Below, piece by piece: positions 6,695 to 14,837 of a DNA stretch of 38,864 nucleotides. A program made the position numbers and the translations under genes. How positions within the stretch are numbered: the stretch's first letter is position 1; the number at the start of each line of letters is the position of its first letter. The notes beneath the pieces were generated by a model that saw nothing but the letters and a program-made list of their open reading frames with translations, did not search any database and was not told where the DNA came from. This DNA comes from Allocoprobacillus merdigallinarum. GTDB taxonomy: Bacteria; Bacillota_I; Bacilli_A; Erysipelotrichales; Coprobacillaceae. Where the stretch lies: NCBI GenBank assembly GCA_019117525.1, contig DWZO01000039.1:1-38864 (forward strand). The letters run 5' to 3'.

Positions 6695-7833
6695 TGAAAC
6701 TTAATGAATTTAAAGTAGAAACATGGATGACAGATCATGAAAACGATTGTCAATATAATTTGACAGAAACATGTGTGTCATCCTTATCTTTATTAGAACT
6801 TCAACAATTTGTTCAAGAGGATATAGCGAAACAGATGATGTCTATGAAAATGGATTATGGTCCTATTGTTGGATCAACACGTTTAAAAAAAGCTATCTTA
6901 TCACTCTATGAACAGGGTGGACTTGAAAATATAACTATAACTCATGGAGCTATTAATGCCAATGAACTGGTATTAATGAGCTTGCTAGAAAAAGGAGATC
7001 ATGTTATTAGTTTATTTCCAACTTATCAGCAAATGTATGATTTTCCATTATCATTAGGTTGTGAGGTTTCTTTAATTCCTTTAAAAGAAGAAAATGACTG
7101 GTTACCAACAATTGAAGATTTTGAATCATGTATACAAGAACATACAAAAATGATATGCTTAAATTCACCTAATAATCCTACTGGAACAACAATACCTTTG
7201 TCATTAATGAAAGATATTATAAAATTAGCTCAAAAATATGATTGCTATATTTTATGTGATGAAATCTATCGTGGTGTAGATACTGAAAGCTTAGAATTAT
7301 ATCCTTCATTTAGTGATTATTATGATAAAGCAATAGTGACACAAAGTTTATCAAAAGTTTTCTCATTTGCTGGTTTAAGACTTGGTTGGATAAAAGGACC
7401 TCAGGAAGTCATTGATTTAGTAAACTATCGACGTGACTATCATATTATTAGTAGTGGTCCATTAGATGATTATCTAGCTTGTTTAGTATTAGAAAATAAA
7501 GATGTGATTTTAAAACGTAGTCGTGATATATGTCAAACAAATAAACTTATTCTTAAAAAATGGTTAGATCAAGAACCACTTGTTTCTTGTGTTATACCAC
7601 GTCATGGAACAGTTTGTTTCTTACATTATCATTTGGATATACCATCAGCAGAGTTTTGTGAAAAACTTCAAAAAGAAACAGGTGTATTTTTTGTGCCAGG
7701 AAGTGCATTTGATATAGAATATCATTTACGTTTTGGCTTTACACAAGATGAAAAAGTGATAAAAGAAGGGCTTATTACATTTTCTAAATGGTTAAGACAA
7801 TTTGATCATCAGTCTATAGACATTCAGCTATAG
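6694..7833 (+). CDS. PLP-dependent aminotransferase (class I/II)
   Basis: 379-residue fold-type I enzyme. The PLP site is complete: NSPNNPTGT (N161), CDEIY (D189, Y192), SLSK with the Schiff-base lysine K221, and R229 in GLRLGW. The substrate is not readable from these motifs. Position as the last gene of an ABC importer operon behind an arginine-type T-box suggests it acts on the imported amino acid or a derivative; proteins of this type are sometimes annotated as capreomycidine synthase-like, which I cannot verify here. Its ATG overlaps the ATPase stop. Its last bases form the 5' arm of the terminator, and it overlaps the convergent flippase gene by six bases. Confidence 0.88.
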   Translation: MKLNEFKVETWMTDHENDCQYNLTETCVSSLSLLELQQFVQEDIAKQMMSMKMDYGPIVGSTRLKKAILSLYEQGGLENITITHGAINANELVLMSLLEKGDHVISLFPTYQQMYDFPLSLGCEVSLIPLKEENDWLPTIEDFESCIQEHTKMICLNSPNNPTGTTIPLSLMKDIIKLAQKYDCYILCDEIYRGVDTESLELYPSFSDYYDKAIVTQSLSKVFSFAGLRLGWIKGPQEVIDLVNYRRDYHIISSGPLDDYLACLVLENKDVILKRSRDICQTNKLILKKWLDQEPLVSCVIPRHGTVCFLHYHLDIPSAEFCEKLQKETGVFFVPGSAFDIEYHLRFGFTQDEKVIKEGLITFSKWLRQFDHQSIDIQL

Positions 7834-7842
7834 ACTTTTTTT
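7811..7842 (+). terminator. Terminator of the transporter operon
   Basis: Perfect nine-base-pair stem (7811-7819 with 7828-7836), eight-base loop and seven T. The aminotransferase stop codon (7831-7833) and the flippase stop codon (7828-7830, minus) both lie in its 3' arm. Confidence 0.85.
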
Positions 7843-9138
7843 GCGTCTATATACTAATTGATAGACAAAATAAGTTGAGAACATCAGTGTCGAAAATAAA
7901 CCAATCAGCATGACAATTGCCACACTTTCTACATGAAAACGTGGAATTAAAATGATTAAACAAATTAATTCAATAATAACTTCAAATGTACTCATCATAA
8001 ACATTTCTTTATTTTTGTTGAATGCTTGAAGTGTGGCACTTAAAGGTGTTTGTAAATAGAAGATTGTAAAGGGAATACACATGTATTGTAAACAACGATA
8101 ACCTTTGGTTGTATTGTACATGATTTGAAGGCAGACATCGCCATAAAAATAAAATATAAGTGTAAAAGGAAGACTGATAAAAAAACAGATGACCAAACTA
8201 TAAAAAACATGTTTTTTTAATGCTTCTAAACGATTATATGCAATATCTTTATTAAGAATAGGAATCAACAATCTTAAAACAACATTATTAAAGAAAGTAG
8301 GTGTAACCAGCAAAGAAATGACATAACCGTTAATAATCGCATATTGAAGGTGTATTTGGTTTTCTCCTATATAAAGTTTTGTTAAAATAGAAACCAAAAG
8401 GATGGGTTCTAAAAAATTATAGCAGACATGAAGCAGTCTTGAACCTGTTAATGGTAAAGCAATATTCATCATATCTTTAAACATAAAATGTTTTTGAAAA
8501 TAGGATATGGGATGATAATGCCAATTGATTTTCCTTTTTAAACGTAACATTAAAAAAAGAATAGAAGTGAGTTCACCAATACTCATAGCTAAAATAGCAA
8601 TGCTGACTAAATACGTCATCGGTAAATAATGAAACTGTTGAATAACAATGTAGGTAAAAAGAATACGAGAAACTTCTTCAAATAATTGTGCAAGTGATAA
8701 GTTCCAAACATCTTCTCTTCCTAAATAGTAATTCTTAATAATACCACTTATACCAACTAATGGAATGAATGGAAGGATGCATAATAAAGGTAAATATGCA
8801 TCACTTTGTTTTAGAAAATAGAGAGCAATTATTTTTGAAAAAAACAAAAGTCCACCTATAATCAATAAACATGTTGCTAAACAAATGCATAAAGCTGAAA
8901 TGATAACTTTTTTATTGTTGTATTTGGGGTGTGAAATCAAGCGGAAAACAGCAGATGGAATGGAAAACTGAGCTAAGGTAATACATAAAGAAAGTGTCGG
9001 GATAACCAAAATATAAAGAGCCATTCCATTTTCGTCTAAAAGACGGGATAAAAGCATTCTGTTGAATAAAGAAAAGACTTTTGTGATGAGGGTACTGCTT
9101 GTTAATATGAGAAATGAATTAATCAATTTTCTTTTCAT
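7828..9138 (-). CDS. SpoVB-like polysaccharide/lipid flippase
   Basis: 436-residue integral membrane protein with 12 or more predicted helices, of the MOP superfamily (polysaccharide biosynthesis/MurJ/SpoVB). The opening (SSTLITKVFSLFNRMLLSRL) and the IPTLSL segment resemble SpoVB. Such proteins move lipid-linked cell-wall or envelope precursors across the membrane. GGAAG lies just upstream of ATG 9138. Its neighbours ComN, RecJ, Apt and Rel match the B. subtilis locus that holds spoVB, which supports the family. Here it has turned to face the other way from comN. Sporulation cannot be inferred from this gene alone. Confidence 0.82.
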   Translation of the reverse strand: MKRKLINSFLILTSSTLITKVFSLFNRMLLSRLLDENGMALYILVIPTLSLCITLAQFSIPSAVFRLISHPKYNNKKVIISALCICLATCLLIIGGLLFFSKIIALYFLKQSDAYLPLLCILPFIPLVGISGIIKNYYLGREDVWNLSLAQLFEEVSRILFTYIVIQQFHYLPMTYLVSIAILAMSIGELTSILFLMLRLKRKINWHYHPISYFQKHFMFKDMMNIALPLTGSRLLHVCYNFLEPILLVSILTKLYIGENQIHLQYAIINGYVISLLVTPTFFNNVVLRLLIPILNKDIAYNRLEALKKHVFYSLVICFFISLPFTLIFYFYGDVCLQIMYNTTKGYRCLQYMCIPFTIFYLQTPLSATLQAFNKNKEMFMMSTFEVIIELICLIILIPRFHVESVAIVMLIGLFSTLMFSTYFVYQLVYRRKKSL

Positions 9139-9168
9139 AAAATACTTCCTTTATTGTCGAATTTCCTT

Positions 9169-9174
9169 TATAAT
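9169..9174 (+). promoter_or_regulatory. Probable -10 of the comN-like gene
   Basis: TATAAT at 9169-9174 in the 79-base divergent spacer, with no good -35 at 16-18 bases (TTCCTT is the nearest). Confidence 0.45.
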
Positions 9175-9217
9175 AAATATGTTAATTATTCAAAAAATAT
9201 GTTAGGAAGTGCAGTCA

Positions 9218-9505
9218 ATGGAAATCAATATTAAGAATAACTTGCCATTAGATATTCTTTTTTTAATTCGTATAAAAGCTAATGAATTTAAAAATGAAGG
9301 AATTCATGAAATTGATAGTTATGATATTAAAGACTATCTTTATTCTATAAAATGGAAAGATGTTGAAACAAAAGCAATGTGTGATGTTATTGATGATATT
9401 ATGTCATTACGTTTCTCAGAAGTTTTTGATTATTTAAAAATGAAAGTCATTAAAGAAGCTTCAACCATGAATATAGATGATTTTAGTGATTTTATAGCTA
9501 AATAA
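9218..9505 (+). CDS. comN: ComN-like post-transcriptional regulator
   Basis: 95 residues, small, helical and soluble. The pattern ANEFKNEGI, IKDYLYSIKW, then IDDIMSLRFSEVFDYLKM resembles the post-transcriptional regulator family of B. subtilis ComN (YrzD), a protein involved in localising comE mRNA. The identity rests on this pattern plus locus order: comN also sits beside spoVB and ahead of recJ in B. subtilis. AGGAAG (9204-9209) sets the start at ATG 9218; an earlier GTG at 9209 overlaps that site. A terminator follows, so it is monocistronic. Confidence 0.65.
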   Translation: MEINIKNNLPLDILFLIRIKANEFKNEGIHEIDSYDIKDYLYSIKWKDVETKAMCDVIDDIMSLRFSEVFDYLKMKVIKEASTMNIDDFSDFIAK

Positions 9506-9516
9506 TAATGATTGAT

Positions 9517-9551
9517 CCTCTAACCGTTTTGTTTTTGTTAGAGGTGTTTTT
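9517..9551 (+). terminator. Terminator after the comN-like gene
   Basis: Perfect eight-base-pair stem CCTCTAAC/GTTAGAGG (9517-9524 with 9537-9544) with a T-rich loop and a T run at 9547-9551. Confidence 0.85.
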
Positions 9552-9577
9552 ATTTGATATCATGTCAAACAGATTAT

Positions 9578-9607
9578 TTGAAATATAAAAGATACGTATG
9601 TTATAAT
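9578..9607 (+). promoter_or_regulatory. recJ promoter
   Basis: TTGAAA at 9578-9583, 18 bases, TATAAT at 9602-9607 with extended -10 TG at 9599-9600. Confidence 0.7.
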
Positions 9608-9653
9608 ACACGTAATTGAAAAAGGATGAACTTTAAGGAGATAGATATATTTT

Positions 9654-11276
9654 ATGAAATATAAAATTATTGAGCCACAACATTATCAACAGATTCAAAA
9701 TCAATATCATATTAATTCTTTATTAGCAAAAGTGATTGAAAGTCGTCAATATGATGAAAATACTTTAAAAGATTTTATAAATCCACGTTTGATTTATCAT
9801 GATTTTTCTTTGTTTGAAGAAGCTGATATGACATTGGAAAGAATTCATGAAGCTATTGAAAATCATGAAAAAATTTGTATTTATGGTGATTATGATTGTG
9901 ATGGTATTTTAGCAACAACAATTCTTGTACAAGCTTTTTTAGAATTAGGTGTAGAAGTAGGGTATCATATTCCTAATCGTTTTGATGATGGTTATGGACT
10001 CAATGTTAAACGTGTAGAACAGATGGCACAAAAAGGTTATTCTCTCATTATTACGGTTGATAATGGAGTCAAAGCTTTCGAGGCGGTAGAAAGAGCTAAT
10101 GAATTGGGTGTTGACGTTATTATTACTGATCATCATCAATTTGATAACGATTTACCTGATGCCTGTACTTTTATTCATACGAAATTATCTCCGGATTATC
10201 CATTTAAAGAAATTTCTGGTGGTTTTGTAGCATATAAATTAGCGAGTGCTTTATTAGGAAGACAAGATAAATATCTTTATTGCTTGGCTGCGATTACAAC
10301 GGTTTCAGATATGATGCCATTATTGGATGAAAATCGTTCATTAGTGAAAAAAGCTTTAATATTCATGAAGGAAGAAAAATATCCTTCATTAGAGCTATTA
10401 TTAGGAAATCAGCAGACATATTCAACGACAAGTATAGGTTTTGTGATTGCACCTAAAATTAATTCATTTGGACGTTTACCAGAGTTTTGTTCGCCTAATG
10501 TTTTAGTGAAATATTTTTTAAAGAATGCTCCTAGAGATTTTATGGTGAAAGTTTCTCAAATGGCGATTTCTTTAAATACCAAACGTCAAACAATGACAAA
10601 TCAACAATATGAAATGGCTAAGGAAGGTATGGGAGATGATTTTCTATATTGGTCAAGTGATCAGGTTCATGAAGGATTGGTTGGCTTGATTGCAGGTAAA
10701 TATACTCGAGAATATGAACGTCCAGGCTTTGTGATGGCATATGATGAGAAAAAGGGATTATATAAAGGAAGTGCCAGAAGTATTGAAGGTTTTTCTTTAC
10801 ATCAATTTTTTATGGAACATCAAGATCAGTTTGTTGCTTTTGGTGGACATTCTTTGGCGGGTGGATTTACTGTAGATGAAGCACATTATGATTCATGTTA
10901 TCAATGTATTAAAGATGCATTAAAAGATCTTCATTTGCATCCAACAACAACAGTTCTTCATATTGATGAACAGGATATAGATATAAAAAATGTTGAATCT
11001 TTATCTTTATTGGAACCATTTGGTATGAGTAATGAAGAACCGTTATATATGTTAAAGGATGTACCTGTATCACAAATACAACAATTAAGTCAGGGAAAAC
11101 ATTTAAAGATGCAAACTGATTTGAATTGTAGTCATGTGTCGATGTTGTATTTTCAGCATGGAGATTTATATGGAAAACTTAAAAATATAAAAAAGATGAG
11201 TGTTATAGGAACATTACAAATTAATGAATATCGAAATCAGAAAAGTCTGAATTTTATTATTAAAGATATCGTATAA
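9654..11276 (+). CDS. recJ: Single-stranded-DNA-specific exonuclease RecJ
   Basis: 540 residues. DHH-family 5'-3' exonuclease for recombination and mismatch repair. Motif I YGDYDCDG (about 77-84), DHH at 159-161, and the DHHA1 motif FGGHSLAGGF (about residues 395-405) are intact, followed by an OB-like C-terminal domain. It is about the size of E. coli RecJ and lacks the long C-terminal extension of the B. subtilis protein. The ribosome binding site AAGGAG (9635-9640) is 13 bases from the ATG, longer than usual, yet no other in-frame start lies between it and an upstream stop. The apt gene follows in the same order as in B. subtilis. Confidence 0.95.
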   Translation: MKYKIIEPQHYQQIQNQYHINSLLAKVIESRQYDENTLKDFINPRLIYHDFSLFEEADMTLERIHEAIENHEKICIYGDYDCDGILATTILVQAFLELGVEVGYHIPNRFDDGYGLNVKRVEQMAQKGYSLIITVDNGVKAFEAVERANELGVDVIITDHHQFDNDLPDACTFIHTKLSPDYPFKEISGGFVAYKLASALLGRQDKYLYCLAAITTVSDMMPLLDENRSLVKKALIFMKEEKYPSLELLLGNQQTYSTTSIGFVIAPKINSFGRLPEFCSPNVLVKYFLKNAPRDFMVKVSQMAISLNTKRQTMTNQQYEMAKEGMGDDFLYWSSDQVHEGLVGLIAGKYTREYERPGFVMAYDEKKGLYKGSARSIEGFSLHQFFMEHQDQFVAFGGHSLAGGFTVDEAHYDSCYQCIKDALKDLHLHPTTTVLHIDEQDIDIKNVESLSLLEPFGMSNEEPLYMLKDVPVSQIQQLSQGKHLKMQTDLNCSHVSMLYFQHGDLYGKLKNIKKMSVIGTLQINEYRNQKSLNFIIKDIV

Positions 11277-11300
11277 TGACTTTATAAAAAGATAGAATTT

Positions 11301-11309
11301 TGATATAAT
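11301..11309 (+). promoter_or_regulatory. apt extended -10 promoter
   Basis: TGATATAAT at 11301-11309 is a perfect extended -10. The -35 position holds only TTTATA (11281-11286). Confidence 0.6.
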
Positions 11310-11335
11310 AAACAAATAAGGAGGGCTTTTAAGCT

Positions 11336-11848
11336 ATGGATTTAAAAAAGTATATTAAAGATATTCCTGATTTTCCAGAACCAGGTGTCTTGTTTAGAGA
11401 TGTGACACCACTTTTAGCTGATAAAGATGCTTATCAGGAATCTATTCGCTTATTGAGTGATTTTGCAAAAGAGAAAAAAGTAGATCTTGTTGTAGGACCA
11501 GAAGCGAGAGGATTTCTATTTGGATGTCCAGTGGCTTTGGCATTGAATTGTGGTTTTGTTCCAATTAGAAAGCCAGGGAAATTACCACGTGAAGTTGTAA
11601 GCCAGTCATATGATTTAGAATATGGATCAAATGAAATTCAAATGCACAGTGATAGTATTCAACCTGGACAGAATGTTTTAATTGTTGATGATTTATTAGC
11701 AACTGGTGGTACAGTTGATGCAGCTGTATCTTTAATTGAAAAAATGGGCGGAAACGTTGTAGGAATTGCTTTTTTGATTGAACTTGAAGCTTTGAAAGGT
11801 AGAGAACTTTTAAAAGATTATGACGTTTATTCAGTCTTGAAGTATTAA
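11336..11848 (+). CDS. apt: Adenine phosphoribosyltransferase
   Basis: 170 residues. Converts adenine and PRPP to AMP (purine salvage, cytosol). The N-terminal IPDFPEPGVLFRD loop is the Apt signature and the PRPP-binding motif VLIVDDLLATGGT is at 114-126. Length is standard. AAGGAGGG (11318-11325) is a near-perfect ribosome binding site. It lies between recJ and rel, a conserved Firmicute pairing of purine salvage with (p)ppGpp metabolism. Confidence 0.97.
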   Translation: MDLKKYIKDIPDFPEPGVLFRDVTPLLADKDAYQESIRLLSDFAKEKKVDLVVGPEARGFLFGCPVALALNCGFVPIRKPGKLPREVVSQSYDLEYGSNEIQMHSDSIQPGQNVLIVDDLLATGGTVDAAVSLIEKMGGNVVGIAFLIELEALKGRELLKDYDVYSVLKY

Positions 11849-11849
11849 G

Positions 11850-11870
11850 AAGAGACGGTGTCTCTTTTTT
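11850..11870 (+). terminator. Short terminator between apt and rel
   Basis: Seven-base-pair stem AAGAGAC/GTCTCTT (11850-11856 with 11860-11866), three-base loop, T run to 11870. It starts two bases after the apt stop. No promoter is obvious before rel, so it may only attenuate. Confidence 0.65.
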
Positions 11871-11902
11871 AGCATAAAGCCAAAGTAAAGGAGGAAGGAT
11901 AT

Positions 11903-14116
11903 ATGAAATATAAAGGAGCACATGATCAAGTTACTTTTGATGATGTATTAGAAAGCTGTTCAACTTACATTACGAAAAAAGAAAGTATAGATTTGATTCA
12001 AAAAGCTTATGATTTTATTATGGTCAAACATGAAGGACAAAAGCGCAAAAGTGGAGAACCATATACTATTCATCTGATTTGGGTTGCATATATTCTAACA
12101 ACTTTACAGACAGGACCAACAACGATTGCAGCTGGGCTTTTACATGATGTCATGGAAGATTGTGATGTTTCGCATGATGAAATGGTTGAGCGTTTTGGTG
12201 AAGAAATTACAAGTTTAGTAGAAGGTGTAACCAAAATTAATAAAATGCCATTTAAAGATGAAGCAGATGTTTATGCTGAAAATCATCGTAAAATTTATAT
12301 TGCTATGGCTAAAGATATTCGTGTTATTTTGATTAAGTTAGCAGATCGTTTACACAATATGCGCACATTGCAATATATGACACCTGAAAAACAACAACGT
12401 ATTTCTAGGGAAACATTGGAAGTCTATGCGCCAATTGCACATCGTTTAGGTATTAATGATATTCGTATTGAATTAGAAGATTTATGCTTACATTATTTGG
12501 ATCCTAAAGCTTATTTAGAAATTTCTGAATTATTAGAACAAAAACGTAGTGAGCGTAAAGAATCTGTTGAGAAGATGATGAAGTCAGTAGAAGAATTATT
12601 GGATGAAAATCATATTGAATATCGCATTAAAGGACGTGCAAAACATATTTATAGTATCTATAAAAAAATGGTTATCAAGCATAAACGTTTTGATGAATTA
12701 TATGATTTAAATGCTTTACGTATTATTTTAAAAGATAAAATGAAATGTTATGAAGTTTTAGGTATTATTCATGATCATTATCGTCCATTACCTGGACGTT
12801 TTAAAGATTATATTGCGATGCCTAAACCTAATATGTATCAGTCTTTGCATACAGCGGTTATAGGAGAAGACGGGCATATTTTTGAAATTCAGATTCGTAC
12901 AGAAGAAATGGATGAATTGGCTGAACGTGGAGTTGCTTCTCACTGGCGTTATAAAGAAGGAAAAGAATATTCATCTAAACAGGAACAAAAAGATATCGTT
13001 GATAAGTTACAATGGTTAGGTGATTTTATTACTTTAAGTGATGAAATCAAAGATGGTGATGCTAAGGAATATTATGATTCTTTAAAAAGAGATATTTTTG
13101 AAGCTAATGTTTATGTTATGACGCCTCAAGGTAAGATTGTAGAGTTACCAAACGGCTCAACACCTATTGATTTTGCTTATCGTATTCATACAGAAGTTGG
13201 ACATCATGCTGTAGGAGCTATTGTCAATAATGTTATGGTTCCTATTAATACCAAATTAAAAACAGGTGATGTCTGTGAAATTAAAACAAATAAAAATTCT
13301 GGACCAAGTGAAGACTGGTTGAAATTTGTTCAGACAGCAGGAGCAAGAAATAAAATCAGACAGTATATTTCAAAGAAAGATGCTGAAACTCAAAAAGAAG
13401 CTATTGAGGAAGGAAAAAAATTATTAAAGGAAGAAATTCGTAAACGTAATTTGGATGAAAAGAAATTTATGGATCCTGATACGTATAAATCTTATTTTGG
13501 GTCTTTTGGTGCTCGTCATTTTGATGATTTAATGTTAGTCATTGGAAAGAAACAAGCAACTGCTTCTACATTGATTGATAAGGTTCTTCCAAGCAAAACT
13601 GGATTCTTTGATAATCTTTCAAAGATTTTAAAGAAGAATAATAATGCTTTAAAAAATGAAAAGAAAAGCAGTAGTTTAGGAATCAGTGTTAAAGGTGTTG
13701 ATGGACTGAAAATACAGTTATCTAAATGCTGTAATCCTATTCCTGGAGATGATATTGTTGGATATGTATCTAAGGGACAGGGAATCAAAGTGCATCGTAG
13801 TGATTGTCCTAACTTAAAAGGTGTTGAAAAAGGACGTTTAATTGATGTGTATTGGGATTATACTAATATTATGCAAAAACGTTTTGAAGTTGATATTGAT
13901 ATTAGAGGTTTAGACCGTCCTAATTTATTAAACGATATTATTACTGTATTAGGACAGGTGAAAGTCAACATTTTAAATATTAATGCTGGAGTTGTAGATA
14001 CAGAGGCGCAAATTCAATTAAAGCTTTCGGTTGAAAATGCAGAACTTTTACAGTTGACTATTGACAATTTAAATAAAATTCAAGGTATTTATAATATTAC
14101 AAGAGTGATTCATTAA
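11903..14116 (+). CDS. rel: Bifunctional (p)ppGpp synthetase/hydrolase Rel
   Basis: 737 residues, full-length RelA/SpoT homologue. HD hydrolase: H57, HD at 81-82 and ED at 85-86. The synthetase domain has GRAKHIYSIYKKM, KRFDELYDLNALRI and MPKPNMYQSLHT. The TGS domain (VYVMTPQGKIVELPNGSTPIDFA, about 400-420 onward) and a C-terminal ACT domain (IDIRGLDRPNLL onward) follow. An intact HD site and an RFDE (rather than acidic) switch motif suggest both synthesis and hydrolysis, as expected where Rel is the only long homologue. AAAGGAGGAAGG sits ahead of ATG 11903. The NDK-like gene follows 21 bases later. Confidence 0.97.
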   Translation: MKYKGAHDQVTFDDVLESCSTYITKKESIDLIQKAYDFIMVKHEGQKRKSGEPYTIHLIWVAYILTTLQTGPTTIAAGLLHDVMEDCDVSHDEMVERFGEEITSLVEGVTKINKMPFKDEADVYAENHRKIYIAMAKDIRVILIKLADRLHNMRTLQYMTPEKQQRISRETLEVYAPIAHRLGINDIRIELEDLCLHYLDPKAYLEISELLEQKRSERKESVEKMMKSVEELLDENHIEYRIKGRAKHIYSIYKKMVIKHKRFDELYDLNALRIILKDKMKCYEVLGIIHDHYRPLPGRFKDYIAMPKPNMYQSLHTAVIGEDGHIFEIQIRTEEMDELAERGVASHWRYKEGKEYSSKQEQKDIVDKLQWLGDFITLSDEIKDGDAKEYYDSLKRDIFEANVYVMTPQGKIVELPNGSTPIDFAYRIHTEVGHHAVGAIVNNVMVPINTKLKTGDVCEIKTNKNSGPSEDWLKFVQTAGARNKIRQYISKKDAETQKEAIEEGKKLLKEEIRKRNLDEKKFMDPDTYKSYFGSFGARHFDDLMLVIGKKQATASTLIDKVLPSKTGFFDNLSKILKKNNNALKNEKKSSSLGISVKGVDGLKIQLSKCCNPIPGDDIVGYVSKGQGIKVHRSDCPNLKGVEKGRLIDVYWDYTNIMQKRFEVDIDIRGLDRPNLLNDIITVLGQVKVNILNINAGVVDTEAQIQLKLSVENAELLQLTIDNLNKIQGIYNITRVIH

Positions 14117-14137
14117 TATAGAAAAGAGGAGAAGAAA

Positions 14138-14620
14138 ATGAAACAATATACTTATATGATGTTAAAACCTGATGCTTTTGTTGATCATAAAAATCAAAGA
14201 GTTCTTGAAATATTAGCTCAACATCAATTACATGTTGAAAAATCACAAGTCGTGCAGGTAGATATAGATGTTATGAAGATTTTATTGGAACATTATCATC
14301 ACGTTATTGACGAAAAGGGAAAGGATTTTAATTTTCCTGCAAGATTATTTAATACTTTCTATTTTGATGGTCCTCACTATATTATGCCTATGAAAGTGAG
14401 TTATGATGGTGATGAAGATATTATTACGTATTCTCGAAAAATTGTTGGAAAGACAAATCCAATACAGGCAGATCCACAGAGTATTCGTGGAGAATTGAGT
14501 TGTGATAGCTATGAATTAGCTGATCAGGAATATCGTCTTGTGGATAATATTATTCATGCTTCATCTTCTCATGAAGATGCTCAAAAAGAGTTGATTATAT
14601 GGGAGAAATTTATTCGATAA
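14138..14620 (+). CDS. ndk: Divergent nucleoside diphosphate kinase
   Basis: 160 residues, slightly longer than usual bacterial NDK. Family marks: MLKPDAF with K10, VGKTNPIQADPQSIRG (103-118) with R117, and the active-site segment NIIHASSSHEDAQKE with the phosphohistidine H140. The canonical core is H-G-S-D; here it is H140-A-S-S143, so the usual Gly and Asp are replaced. It should pass phosphate between nucleoside triphosphates and diphosphates, but the altered site makes activity less certain. GAGGAG lies before the ATG. It occupies the place that dtd has in B. subtilis, between rel and hisS, and is probably co-transcribed with rel. Confidence 0.85.
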   Translation: MKQYTYMMLKPDAFVDHKNQRVLEILAQHQLHVEKSQVVQVDIDVMKILLEHYHHVIDEKGKDFNFPARLFNTFYFDGPHYIMPMKVSYDGDEDIITYSRKIVGKTNPIQADPQSIRGELSCDSYELADQEYRLVDNIIHASSSHEDAQKELIIWEKFIR

Positions 14621-14634
14621 ATTTTCATAATACG

Positions 14635-14657
14635 AAAATGAAAAGGCTTTCATTTTT
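14635..14657 (+). terminator. Terminator after ndk
   Basis: Nine-base-pair stem AAAATGAAA/TTTCATTTT (14635-14643 with 14648-14656) with an AGGC loop and T run. The 3' arm doubles as a -35 candidate for the next small gene. Confidence 0.7.
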
Positions 14658-14676
14658 ATAAAAAGTGTGTTAAAAT
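14648..14676 (+). promoter_or_regulatory. Possible promoter of the 39-codon gene
   Basis: TTTCAT (14648-14653), 17 bases, TAAAAT (14671-14676) with extended TG at 14668-14669. Confidence 0.45.
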
Positions 14677-14717
14677 ATAAGCGAAGAAAAGGAAAGAAAC
14701 GAAAGGAGGTCTTAAAA

Positions 14718-14837
14718 ATGATGGGAAGAAAAATAAAAGAAAAAACATTGTATTTAGGACTTAAATTCGTTGACAATCTTGATCTTCCAAAGGATTATAG
14801 ATTGGAAAGAGATATTCTACCCCCTAACATACAATAG
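14718..14837 (+). CDS. Small hypothetical protein (39 aa)
   Basis: GAAAGGAGGT (14701-14710) is an excellent ribosome binding site seven bases before ATG 14718 (a second ATG follows at 14721). The product starts MMGRKIKEKTLYLG and ends LPKDYRLERDILPPNIQ: basic at first, then acidic, with no transmembrane helix. The LPKD stretch faintly recalls the N-terminus of the YabP/YqfC family, but the rest of that family is absent, so I do not assign it; a truncated relic is possible. A GC-rich hairpin (14837-14855) starts at its stop codon. It is short, but promoter, ribosome binding site and stop hairpin together argue that it is real. Confidence 0.6.
   Translation: MMGRKIKEKTLYLGLKFVDNLDLPKDYRLERDILPPNIQ

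Noticed and set aside
6737..6752. cre-like site (ATGAAAACGATTGTCA) near the start of the aminotransferase gene
   Set aside because: It lacks the conserved C of the right half at the proper spacing and lies within coding sequence; too weak to claim CcpA control.
11565..11921. 118-codon frame opposite apt
   Set aside because: It is antisense to a clear apt gene and to its terminator, with low-complexity H/Q/L-rich translation typical of shadows.
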